From an uncultured Bacteroidales bacterium (GTDB lineage Bacteria > Bacteroidota > Bacteroidia > Bacteroidales > F082), in assembly GCA_905234765.1 (NCBI GenBank), contig CAJOIF010000016.1, positions 1-64,000 of the forward strand: a DNA stretch of 64,000 nucleotides, written 5' to 3'. The notes below the pieces were generated by a model that searched no databases, was not told the DNA's origin, and saw only the letters and a list, made by a program, of their open reading frames with translations. Positions 19,378 to 27,175 of this stretch are shown in pieces (position 1 is the first letter of the stretch; each line of letters begins with the position of its first letter). Both the position numbers and the translations under genes were made by a program.

Positions 19378-21160
19378 TCTAACCAAATCAAATCATCATT
19401 GTAGAGACGCAAGATTTTGCGTCTCTACAATTGTATTTGTTTGGTTTATAATCAATTTATTGCAAGGCCTCTTCACGGAAATCCACGAAGACGAGGCCTA
19501 TTATGCCCTCTTCGGTGAGCATCTTGCTTGGGGTTATTTCGATCACCCGCCCATGGTGGCGCTGATGACATTCTTGAGCGGCCTGCTTTTTTCAGGCACC
19601 TTGGGCGTGCGGTTCTGCACCATCGTGGTGTCGTGCATTACCATATTAATTATGTGGCATCTCCTCGGCGAGGACAAGCCCGACAAAAACAAGGTGATTT
19701 TGTTTTTTGTCTTGACCTTTTCCATCTTGATGGTCAATCTGTATGGCTTCATTACCACACCTGACGCGGCATTGCTGTTGTTTTCGGCCTTGTTTCTGTT
19801 GATGTATCAGCATTATCTCAACGAAAACTCGTGGAAAAATGCACTTTGGATGGGTTTGCTGATGGCATTGATGGTCTACAGCAAATACCACGCATTTCTT
19901 TTGTTGGGATTGATTGTGCTGTCCAACCTTAAACTACTGAAAGACGGCAAGTTTTACGTAGCTTGTCTTTTGGCTTTGGCCGTATTGATGCCACACATTC
20001 TTTGGCAAATCAATGCCGACTTCCCTAGTTTCCGTTACCATCTTTCGGGTCGCAGCGAGTCGTTCCAGTGGAGCTATTTCTTTGAGTATCTGCCCAATCA
20101 GTTGCTGGTTTTCAATCCGTTTGTCTTTGGCGCGGTGGTGTATGTGCTTTGTAAAGGTTCAGCAGGCATGTCATACCGAACCTTTCTGCCCATAGATTCG
20201 CTTCGGCAAAAGCCTCGGAATGACATGGGCAGAAAGGCGAGTGTATCTATGCCTTCTGAATTAGTCTTTGAGCGTGGATTGAAATTCATCCTTGTCGGTT
20301 TCTTTTTCTTCTTTTGGCTGATGACTTTCCGAGGGCACGTGGAGCCACATTGGACGGCTGTGTGTATTATTCCATCCGTCATACTTTTGTATCGAAAAGC
20401 TTTGGTTGACAGTAAGTTGATGAAATATACCCAGTGGGTGATTGCGCCGTCGCTGCTTTTGATGGTATTCGTTCGTATAGCCTTGCTTACACCACTTTCG
20501 ACTTCGTTTGGCTTTTACGGAAAGGAAGCGCACTATAGAGCTGTTGAGTCGGTGGCGGGTGATAGCCCTGTGGTGTTTCAAGGGTCGTTTCAAAAGCCCG
20601 CTTTGTATCATTTCTTTTCGGGCAAGGAAAGTTCTTCCTTGCGTTGCTATTACGACCGCATGACCCAGTTTGACCTATGGCAGTTTGACAAGGCTTGGAT
20701 AGGAAAACCAGTGTTTGTCTATGGTGCCTCTGGCAGTTTATCACAGGAATATCATTTTGGAAATGAACAATTTATTGGTTACAAAACGGAGCATTTCATG
20801 ACGGCAAACCGATTGGAGACCAAGTTTGAGATCACCAATTTGGGAAAAGAGATTCCGCCTGTTTTTCGCACTGACGACACGCTTCACATGGATTTTTCCA
20901 TTTACAATCCTTTTGATCAAGCAGTTGTCGTTCAATCAGAGATGGTACTAAAGTTATTGTTGGTCGATGAAAATGACGTGCGTTATTGTATCCATGACCC
21001 GATACCCGACCTGAAGCCAAACGAAACGTATAATGGTCATCTATCTGTTGTGCTGAGCGATATGGAGGCGGGGAAACACCGTGTGGTTTTATGTATCGGG
21101 GACCGAATCGCTAATTTTGCGGCAGTGGAGGACGCGGTGGAAATTGAGGTGGAGTTTTAA
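19367..21160 (+). CDS. Membrane glycosyltransferase, ArnT/PMT-like (GT39/GT83 family)
   Basis: 597 residues. The GT-C signature is present: an early acidic motif followed by EHLAWGYFDHPPMVALM, typical of ArnT-like proteins that use polyprenyl-phosphate sugars on the outer face of the inner membrane. About ten hydrophobic helices fill the first 370 residues; the remainder is a soluble beta-rich domain (DDTLHMDFSIYN). No ATG lies between 19367 and the first helix, so this start is retained although it overlaps glnA and carries a palindrome (19398-19431) in frame. A second palindromic insert (20165-20253) sits between helices, adding residues such as SYRTFLPIDSLRQKPRNDM. Confidence 0.82.
   Translation: MSVNLTKSNHHCRDARFCVSTIVFVWFIINLLQGLFTEIHEDEAYYALFGEHLAWGYFDHPPMVALMTFLSGLLFSGTLGVRFCTIVVSCITILIMWHLLGEDKPDKNKVILFFVLTFSILMVNLYGFITTPDAALLLFSALFLLMYQHYLNENSWKNALWMGLLMALMVYSKYHAFLLLGLIVLSNLKLLKDGKFYVACLLALAVLMPHILWQINADFPSFRYHLSGRSESFQWSYFFEYLPNQLLVFNPFVFGAVVYVLCKGSAGMSYRTFLPIDSLRQKPRNDMGRKASVSMPSELVFERGLKFILVGFFFFFWLMTFRGHVEPHWTAVCIIPSVILLYRKALVDSKLMKYTQWVIAPSLLLMVFVRIALLTPLSTSFGFYGKEAHYRAVESVAGDSPVVFQGSFQKPALYHFFSGKESSSLRCYYDRMTQFDLWQFDKAWIGKPVFVYGASGSLSQEYHFGNEQFIGYKTEHFMTANRLETKFEITNLGKEIPPVFRTDDTLHMDFSIYNPFDQAVVVQSEMVLKLLLVDENDVRYCIHDPIPDLKPNETYNGHLSVVLSDMEAGKHRVVLCIGDRIANFAAVEDAVEIEVEF
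19398..19431. repeat. Perfect 15-bp-arm hairpin in the 5' coding region of the glycosyltransferase
   Basis: Arms ATTGTAGAGACGCAA and TTGCGTCTCTACAAT are perfectly complementary around a 4-base GATT loop. Sequences of this TGTAGAGACGC type are known as dispersed palindromes in several phyla. Here it encodes part of HCRDARFCVSTI just before the first membrane helix. Confidence 0.85.
20165..20253. repeat. Palindromic element, CATGTCATACCGA family, in-frame copy 1
   Basis: Bounded by GGCAT and ATGCC. It contains CATGTCATACCGA (20167-20179), an inner perfect 13-bp pair CCTTTCTGCCCAT/ATGGGCAGAAAGG (20181-20193, 20225-20237) and the end motif GTGTATCTATGC. It keeps the glycosyltransferase frame open. 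Confidence 0.8.
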
Positions 21161-21675
21161 TCTTCATCCACGCCAAGAAAAGTTCTTCGCTGACGGATTT
21201 CCTCTTTGACGTATTCGACGGTGTTGCGTTGTCGGGCTTTTTTGTCGATTTCAACCTGATGTTGCTCGATGTCGTAAAGTGTAGTTTCCAGCCTTGCCTT
21301 TTGCCCATCCATAAGGAAAGCGATACCATCTACCTCTTGTAGTTTCTTCAAAATAAAGTCGATGCGCTGTTGTGACACTTCGCCTCGAATAATGAACAGG
21401 TAATCAACCCTGACCGAAAAGTCGAAAATGGATTTCTTGTCATAAGAAGTGGCCACAAAATTGTAGACCGCATCGTTTTCACCACCAAAGTAGGAATAAA
21501 AAGGATAAATGCCACCGTCTTTAATGATGTCGTTCTGCCGTTCGAGTAGTATGGAGAGTTTGTTGTTGATAAGCCACGCCAGCTTGTAATCGCGTAGGCC
21601 GGAGTTGATGCCAATGACGCAAGTGTCGTCGAACGAGGGTTGAATGATGTCCAGTTGTACTTTGGAGGTTGCCAT
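21157..21675 (-). CDS. IPExxxVDY family protein
   Basis: 172 residues. The N-terminal part NSGLRDYKLAWLINNKLSI and the later VDYLFIIRGE match the small Bacteroidota family named for its IPExxxVDY motif; the IPE part is altered here. Function unknown. It is the last gene after acpP-fabF-rnc. A TATCTTTG box lies only 5 bases before the ATG (21680-21687), which would give a leaderless message if used. It overlaps the convergent glycosyltransferase stop by 4 bases. Confidence 0.65.
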   Translation of the reverse strand: MATSKVQLDIIQPSFDDTCVIGINSGLRDYKLAWLINNKLSILLERQNDIIKDGGIYPFYSYFGGENDAVYNFVATSYDKKSIFDFSVRVDYLFIIRGEVSQQRIDFILKKLQEVDGIAFLMDGQKARLETTLYDIEQHQVEIDKKARQRNTVEYVKEEIRQRRTFLGVDED

Positions 21676-21688
21676 GCGGCAAAGATAG

Positions 21689-22408
21689 TTATTTTACCAA
21701 AACGTTAAAGGTTTTTTCGGCCGCAATCTGTTCGGCACGCTTCAACGAATAATCAGTACACTCGCCATAGCCCGTATTGTCAATGAAAATCTGGACATGA
21801 TAGGTCTTCCGACGGTCTGTCATTTTTTCTTCCAAGAGTCTGAACTCCAAATTCTTGTGTTGTTTTTGTGCCCATTCTAGCAATTTGCTCTTGAAGTTGA
21901 CATCGGTTTGTTGCAACTGTTCGAGGTCGATGTGGACGCGCAGGATGCGGTCGACGATAATGTGTTGGGAAAAACCGAAACCTCGGTCAAGGTAAATAGC
22001 ACCCATGAGGGCTTCGAAGACGTTACCACCTAACGAGCGAAAGCTATCATCGTAATGATGGTTTTCGGGGCGGTATTTGATGTAGTCTTCAAAGCCAAGT
22101 TTTTGAGCCAACTTGTTGAGTGACACACGACTGACAATGCGGGAGCGCATCTCGGTAAGGAAACCTTCGGGTTGGGTGGGGTAGGTGTGGAAGAGGTAAT
22201 CGCCCACGACAAGTTCGAGGACGGCATCACCGAGGTATTCAAGTCGTTCGTTGCTGAGACGGTAATCGCCAACGCTTTCCTCCGATTTCGATTTGTGCGT
22301 AAAGGCCAACTGGTATAAAGCGATATTTTTCGGTCGGAAGCCGAAGAGGTTGTATAAATAATCGGAAAGGGATTTTTCGTCGGGAGAGAGGTGGGAGAAA
22401 AGGGCCAT
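21689..22408 (-). CDS. rnc: Ribonuclease III
   Basis: 239 residues. Double-stranded RNA endonuclease for rRNA and mRNA processing. The signature NERLEYLGDAVLELVVGDYLF holds the catalytic acidic residues, and a second acidic cluster follows in FEALMGAIYLDRGF. The C-terminal double-stranded RNA-binding domain ends AEQIAAEKTFNVLVK. It starts 2 bases before the end of fabF, so the two are probably cotranslated. Confidence 0.94.
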   Translation of the reverse strand: MALFSHLSPDEKSLSDYLYNLFGFRPKNIALYQLAFTHKSKSEESVGDYRLSNERLEYLGDAVLELVVGDYLFHTYPTQPEGFLTEMRSRIVSRVSLNKLAQKLGFEDYIKYRPENHHYDDSFRSLGGNVFEALMGAIYLDRGFGFSQHIIVDRILRVHIDLEQLQQTDVNFKSKLLEWAQKQHKNLEFRLLEEKMTDRRKTYHVQIFIDNTGYGECTDYSLKRAEQIAAEKTFNVLVK

Positions 22409-22409
22409 C

Positions 22410-23663
22410 TTAGTTCTCGTACTTTTTGAAAATCAGGGTGGCGTTTTGTCCGCCGAAGCCGAACGAATTGGAAAGCGCGTAGTGGATATCGCGTTGGCGG
22501 GCTTGGTTGAAAGTGAAATCGAGGCGTGGGTCGATTTTGGGATCGTCGTCAAAGTGGTTGATGGTGGGCGGGATGATGCCATTTTTTAGGGCGAGGATGC
22601 TGGCGATGGCTTCAACAGCTCCGGCGCCGCCCAATAGATGGCCTGTCATGGATTTGGTGGAGTTAAGGCTGATGTTGTAAGCGTGTTCGCCAAACACTTC
22701 CTTGATGGCGATAGGCTCAGCAAGGTCGCCCGCAGGTGTTGAGGTGCCATGGGTATTGATGTGGTCGATAGCATCGGGGGTGATGTCTGCATCGGCTAAG
22801 GCACGTTTCATGCTGAGGATGCCGCCTAAGCCTTCGGGATGAGGTGCTGTAATGTGGTAGGCATCGGCCGAAGCACCGCCGCCCACAACCTCAGCATAAA
22901 TCTTAGCGCCACGCGCCACGGCATGTTCGTATTCTTCCAAGACAAGGCATCCCGCGCCTTCACCCATGACAAAACCATCGCGGTTGAGGTCGAAAGGACG
23001 TGAAGCTGTCAATGGATCGTCATTGCGGGTAGAAAGTGCATGCATGGCGTTGAAGCCGCCAATGCCGCACACACCGATGGCCGCACCAGCGCCGCCTGCA
23101 ATAATCACGGAACTTTTTCCCAAGCGGATATAATTGAAGGCTTCAATGACTGCGTGAGCCGATGAAGCGCAGGCCGATACAGTAGAGAAGTTAGGGCCGC
23201 GGAAGCCGTACTTGATGGAGACGACACCCGCTGGCATGTTGACAATCATCTTTGTGATGAGGAAGGGGCTGAAACGCGGTGTAAGGTCGGTTTTCGAATA
23301 GTCCATAACCTCATTATACATATGATTGACGCCACCAATGCCAGAAGTAATTATTATGCCTACGTCGTCATAGTCGGTGTTCTCGGGGCTGATGCCCGAA
23401 TCGACAATGGCTTCGTCGGCGGCGATGAGGTCAAACTGGGCGAAGAGGTCGTATTTGCGGGCCGTCTTCTTGTCAAAATAATTGTCGGGGTCGTACCCTT
23501 TCACCTCACAGGCGAAATGGGTCTTAAATAAAGTAGAATCGAAACGGGTGATGTCTCCTGCGCCATTCTTGCCATGTATCAAACCTTCCCAGAAATCCTT
23601 AATGGTGTTTCCGATGGGGGTAATGGCTCCGAGGCCAGTGACGACTACTCGTTTCGATTCCAT
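22410..23663 (-). CDS. fabF: Beta-ketoacyl-ACP synthase II
   Basis: 417 residues. Elongating condensing enzyme of type II fatty acid synthesis. The Cys-His-His triad is visible in VSACASSAHAV, NTHGTSTPAGD and STKSMTGHLLGGAGAVEA, and the N-terminus VVVTGLGAITPIG is typical. It follows acpP by about 30 bases on the same strand, the standard acpP-fabF-rnc order. Confidence 0.96.
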   Translation of the reverse strand: MESKRVVVTGLGAITPIGNTIKDFWEGLIHGKNGAGDITRFDSTLFKTHFACEVKGYDPDNYFDKKTARKYDLFAQFDLIAADEAIVDSGISPENTDYDDVGIIITSGIGGVNHMYNEVMDYSKTDLTPRFSPFLITKMIVNMPAGVVSIKYGFRGPNFSTVSACASSAHAVIEAFNYIRLGKSSVIIAGGAGAAIGVCGIGGFNAMHALSTRNDDPLTASRPFDLNRDGFVMGEGAGCLVLEEYEHAVARGAKIYAEVVGGGASADAYHITAPHPEGLGGILSMKRALADADITPDAIDHINTHGTSTPAGDLAEPIAIKEVFGEHAYNISLNSTKSMTGHLLGGAGAVEAIASILALKNGIIPPTINHFDDDPKIDPRLDFTFNQARQRDIHYALSNSFGFGGQNATLIFKKYEN

Positions 23664-23695
23664 TGATTGTTTAATTTTTGTTTTGGTGAAACCCG

Positions 23696-23944
23696 TTAGG
23701 CTTCGCGCATCTTTTCGATGAGGCGAACCACGTCACCCACGGTTTGGATGCTTTCCTGTTGGTCGTCCGGGATGGAGAGGTTGAAGTTCTTTTCAAATTC
23801 CATCATCAGTTCGACGGTGTCCAGTGAATCGGCGCCCAGATCGTTGGTGAAACTGGCTTCCATGGTGACTTCCGAAGGATCCACGCCAAGTTTTTCGGCG
23901 ATAATCGGAACGATTTCATTCAAAATTTCTTGCATAGTTTTCAA
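23696..23944 (-). CDS. acpP: Acyl carrier protein
   Basis: 82 residues (79 if translation starts at the internal ATG at 23935). Carries acyl chains on the phosphopantetheine attached to Ser in [15 protein letters not shown]. The protein is acidic, with the usual four-helix pattern. It heads the acpP-fabF-rnc unit with two candidate -7 boxes upstream. Confidence 0.96.
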   Translation of the reverse strand: MKTMQEILNEIVPIIAEKLGVDPSEVTMEASFTNDLGADSLDTVELMMEFEKNFNLSIPDDQQESIQTVGDVVRLIEKMREA

Positions 23945-23968
23945 TTTTTAATGTTTGTAAAAACGCCG

Positions 23969-23976
23969 CAAAGATA
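23969..23976 (-). promoter_or_regulatory. -7 box (TATCTTTG), proximal, for acpP
   Basis: Exact TAnnTTTG on the minus strand, 25 bases before acpP. Confidence 0.55.
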
Positions 23977-24084
23977 CACTATATTTTCTTTCAAAAACAA
24001 ATTTTTCTCATATTACTGAGAATCAAATGTTTATGTCTGGATAAAAAGTGGGTCTCGCGACCAAAAATTACTCGTTTTCGGCGA

Positions 24085-24092
24085 CAAAGGTA
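24085..24092 (-). promoter_or_regulatory. -7 box (TACCTTTG), distal, for acpP
   Basis: Second exact box, about 140 bases before acpP, so the unit may have tandem promoters. Confidence 0.4.
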
Positions 24093-24121
24093 CGAAATTT
24101 TTAATAACAACGGTTTTTTTC

Positions 24122-25786
24122 TCATCCGATGAGGTCGACGATGCGGTCGTACCCCGCTTTTTGGCGGATGTTGGTGCGGTATTTTGTCACTGTGTTGGGG
24201 CTCAAGTCCAAAATGTCGGCCATTTCCTTCACGCGGAAGCCGAGGAAGGAAAGCACGATGATATGGCACTCTGTGTCGTTCAGCATGGGGTATTTCTCCT
24301 TCAGCTGCTTGATGACTTTTGGGCGGTCAGTGTCAAATTCGGCGAGAATACGTTCCAAGATGTTGTCGCCCCTCGACTGGTAAATGCCCATCGCCCGCTG
24401 TTGCAGCACCTGTAGTGAGCGTTGCTCGGAGGCTTCAAGGTCTGATTGCAGCCGCAAGTATGCTTCTTGTGCCTTCAAGCTTTCAATTTCCTTTTCTTTG
24501 CGGTAACGGTAGACAAGAACCAACACGATAGCTAAAACCGCCACCAATAGTGAAAGCAATAGATAAAGTCGTAAGCGACGAGTTTGTTGTTCGGCTTGCA
24601 ACTGCTGCATTTCCAGTTTTTTGTCGTATTCGCTTTTTACTTGTTCCACGGCTTTCGGCTGGTCATCAATGGCTTGTTGCATCTTGCAATAGAGTTGGGC
24701 ATATTTCAACGCCTCTTCAGTGTGCCCCAAGGCGTTATGCGATTGATACATGAGCCTGTAAAGGTTGGCGCTCCATTTGCTGGGAATAATACCTGAGCCA
24801 TGCTCCTCCTGAAAAGCCAACAACTTTTCAGAATAGTAGATACACGAATCGTATTGCTCCAGTTGGAAATAAGAGTTGGTCAAATCGTTGTACAAGCCGT
24901 CTTTGTAACGGAACATCTGCCCTTTGTAAAGTGTCAAACCCTGAAGACATTCCGAAATGGATTGTCGCAACAATTGTTCTCCTTCCTTTTCGCTTTTATA
25001 ATCTTGGTTTTCATAGCGAAACATAAAATATGTGGACATAGAGAAATGACTATAGGCGATTTGTTCGGCTTTGCCGTATTTCTCGGCTACTTCCCTTGCT
25101 TTCCCATACCAAAGGAGGCAACTATCGTATTCCCTATTTTCCAAATAAGCATTACCCAACATAGTGGCAGACTGAAAACGCATAAAGGCATGCTTTGTGT
25201 TCTCGAAATACCAGGCAGCCTTTCTTAAATGAACGAGGCACTCCTCCGAATAGTGGTTGCCCAAATAACACTTTCCTAGTTTAATGTACAATCCGTATTT
25301 TTTGAAGTCAATCATGTCTTGTCCCGACATTGACTTGTTGGAATAGCGGACGAGTCGCTCATCGACATGACGGCATTGCTCGATGCTTTGCAAGGCCTTC
25401 AGCAACCATTCCAAATGGATTTGCTCTCCTTTACCTTTCTTGGAAGCAATATAGGAAAGAGCCTCGCAGGTTTCGGCCTCAAAGAATTTTTCGTTGCTTC
25501 CAACAAAATAATCTTCAGCGACTTGCAGAAGGGAGTCGGTCTCAACATCAAACCGGGAAAACGTCTCGCATAACTTGAATTTCAGCAGACAATAATGAGC
25601 CTGTTCCTTTTCCGAAAGCACATCAACATTTAGTGTGTCAAGGATTTGAAGGACGCTGTCGGGATTCTTTGGGAAGACGTCTTCTAGTTGATAAAGGAGG
25701 TCTTCCTGTGGAGGCACAACAGGCTGCTTTGAGCAGGCGGCCATGACCAAAAAAGGCAAGCAAAGCAACAAAAACGCTCTTTTCAT
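24122..25786 (-). CDS. Membrane-anchored TPR-LuxR type transcription regulator
   Basis: 554 residues. It starts with a signal peptide and possible lipobox (LVMAACSK, Cys18). Residues 30-370 are helical repeats of TPR type (CLLWYGKAREVAEKYGK, AQLYCKMQQAID). A membrane helix at about 407-427 is followed by a coiled coil and a C-terminal LuxR/GerE-like helix-turn-helix (LNDTECHIIVLSFLGFRVKEMADILDLSPNTVTKYR). This layout, periplasmic sensor repeats plus cytoplasmic DNA-binding domain, is common in Bacteroidota. Target genes are unknown. Confidence 0.85.
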   Translation of the reverse strand: MKRAFLLLCLPFLVMAACSKQPVVPPQEDLLYQLEDVFPKNPDSVLQILDTLNVDVLSEKEQAHYCLLKFKLCETFSRFDVETDSLLQVAEDYFVGSNEKFFEAETCEALSYIASKKGKGEQIHLEWLLKALQSIEQCRHVDERLVRYSNKSMSGQDMIDFKKYGLYIKLGKCYLGNHYSEECLVHLRKAAWYFENTKHAFMRFQSATMLGNAYLENREYDSCLLWYGKAREVAEKYGKAEQIAYSHFSMSTYFMFRYENQDYKSEKEGEQLLRQSISECLQGLTLYKGQMFRYKDGLYNDLTNSYFQLEQYDSCIYYSEKLLAFQEEHGSGIIPSKWSANLYRLMYQSHNALGHTEEALKYAQLYCKMQQAIDDQPKAVEQVKSEYDKKLEMQQLQAEQQTRRLRLYLLLSLLVAVLAIVLVLVYRYRKEKEIESLKAQEAYLRLQSDLEASEQRSLQVLQQRAMGIYQSRGDNILERILAEFDTDRPKVIKQLKEKYPMLNDTECHIIVLSFLGFRVKEMADILDLSPNTVTKYRTNIRQKAGYDRIVDLIG

Positions 25787-25817
25787 CTTTGTCTACGTTT
25801 ACATCAAAACTATGCGG

Positions 25818-25825
25818 CAAAGATA
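25818..25825 (-). promoter_or_regulatory. -7 box (TATCTTTG) for the TPR-LuxR gene
   Basis: Exact TAnnTTTG on the minus strand, 31 bases before the start. Confidence 0.55.
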
Positions 25826-25862
25826 GTAAAAATGACACAGTCAATTGCGCATGATTTCAATA

Positions 25863-25996
25863 TAAGTAGATGTTCAAATTTAGTTTACATAGAAGACGCG
25901 AGACACGAGACTGCGAGACGTTTGGCTTGTCCCGAGTCCCGAAGGCCCGCGTCCCGTGTCAAAACAATATGTAGTTTAATTTTGAACACTTACTTA
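25863..25996. repeat. MITE-like 134-bp inverted-repeat unit (GTCTCGCAGTC family, copy 1)
   Basis: Ends are inverted 16-mers with 14 matches: TAAGTAGATGTTCAAA (25863-25878) and the complement of TTTGAACACTTACTTA (25981-25996). The interior is GC-rich, with GAGACACGAGACTGCGAGACG and GGCCCGCGTCCCGTGTC in partly complementary arms. No ORF is inside. It fills the gap between two minus-strand genes. Confidence 0.65.
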
Positions 25997-26000
25997 GAAC

Positions 26001-26906
26001 TTAGTTTACCACCAGTTTTTTGGTGGTGGCTTTGCCGTTACGTTCAGTCACACGGACCAAATACATGCCCTTGTTCCAATCGGAGGCGTCGATGCTGACG
26101 GACGAGTCTTTGGTTTCGTACACTTTTTGGCCTACGAGATTATAGATTTCCACTTTGGACAAGTCTGTGCCTTCGACTGAGAAAAAGCCAACAGTCGGGT
26201 TGGGATAAACGTTAATGTCCTTATGGTCGAGTGGCACTTCTATGCCCCAAGGATCGGTGGTCACATACACGCGAATCATCCATTGGATACGATTCCATCC
26301 AGCAATTGCGACATCCATCCATTTTTCTTTCCATAATCCCCATCTTCCGTTAGGGTCAATGTGTGCAGTTTGTGGAAGTTGGCCGCAAGTGGCTGGATAG
26401 ATGTTGTGTATGGTGTCTTCAGAAAAGACGACCCAAAGATTTTTTGTGGCATCGATTTCCAGCGGATAATCCAACGCAATATCCATGAAACCTATCGGAG
26501 CTCCTGTTGTGGCAAACGTTTGTTCGCTCAATAAAGTAGTAGGCATATAACTAAGCCCGTGGTAGAATTTCAAATGGACGTCTCCCACATCGTTTTTCTT
26601 GAAATAGGACACCTTTGTTATGGTGTAGTGTTCATAAGGTTGAAGCGAATCGGCGGGAAACATCACCGCCCATGACCAAGGAGCCCCCTCTGGCGTAGGT
26701 ACATAGCCAATACTGGTATAGTAAAAGTTGTTGTCATAATAGAGCCAAGCATCGTTTTCGGCAACGGAATGTTGCGGTTGTTCCCATCCAACAGCATAGA
26801 CCGTATCAAATGGGATACTGTTTTCTGCCTCGAAACTCGATAATTGGGCTTGAAGGGTGCCTACAATGAAAACAAAAAGCATTGGAAGTAAAACAAACTT
26901 TTTCAT
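26001..26906 (-). CDS. Secreted protein with T9SS type A sorting domain
   Basis: 301 residues from the ATG at 26906 (MKKFVLLPMLFVFIVGTLQAQ, a signal peptide). The middle is a beta-rich region with aromatic residues and no family I can name. The last 75 residues are a typical T9SS C-terminal domain: VYPNPTVGFFSVEGT, VEIYNLVGQKVYET, KGMYLVRVTERNGK, ending KKLVVN. It should be exported through Sec and then T9SS to the surface or medium. A longer ORF (to 27128) only adds an AT-rich upstream extension. Confidence 0.85.
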   Translation of the reverse strand: MKKFVLLPMLFVFIVGTLQAQLSSFEAENSIPFDTVYAVGWEQPQHSVAENDAWLYYDNNFYYTSIGYVPTPEGAPWSWAVMFPADSLQPYEHYTITKVSYFKKNDVGDVHLKFYHGLSYMPTTLLSEQTFATTGAPIGFMDIALDYPLEIDATKNLWVVFSEDTIHNIYPATCGQLPQTAHIDPNGRWGLWKEKWMDVAIAGWNRIQWMIRVYVTTDPWGIEVPLDHKDINVYPNPTVGFFSVEGTDLSKVEIYNLVGQKVYETKDSSVSIDASDWNKGMYLVRVTERNGKATTKKLVVN

Positions 26907-26945
26907 AGGACAATAGGTTTTAGACGGATAATCACTTGTTTGTCG

Positions 26946-26953
26946 CAAAATTA
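26946..26953 (-). promoter_or_regulatory. -7 box (TAATTTTG) for the T9SS cargo gene
   Basis: Exact TAnnTTTG on the minus strand, 40 bases before the start at 26906; supports that start. Confidence 0.5.
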
Positions 26954-27175
26954 TAATAAAACCTCGCCGTTTTTTCAAGGGGAAAACCAAAGTATGGTTT
27001 TTTGTTCCCTTAAAAATTGTCAATTTATTGAAAAACAATAATGTATAAAATAATAATGTATTGGTTTTTACTGCTTTGACGAAGAAAAAAGCAGTGTCAA
27101 AGTTCTTCTTTTTTGATAAAAACCGCACTTAGATATTCCGAAACTTCGTATTTTTACACCTCCAAACAATACGAT

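Noticed and set aside
27070..27095. ACTGCTTT/AAAGCAGT hairpin upstream of polA as a terminator
   Set aside because: Loop sequence is long, no gene points into it with a proper T-run directly after the stem; left as unexplained AT-rich spacer.
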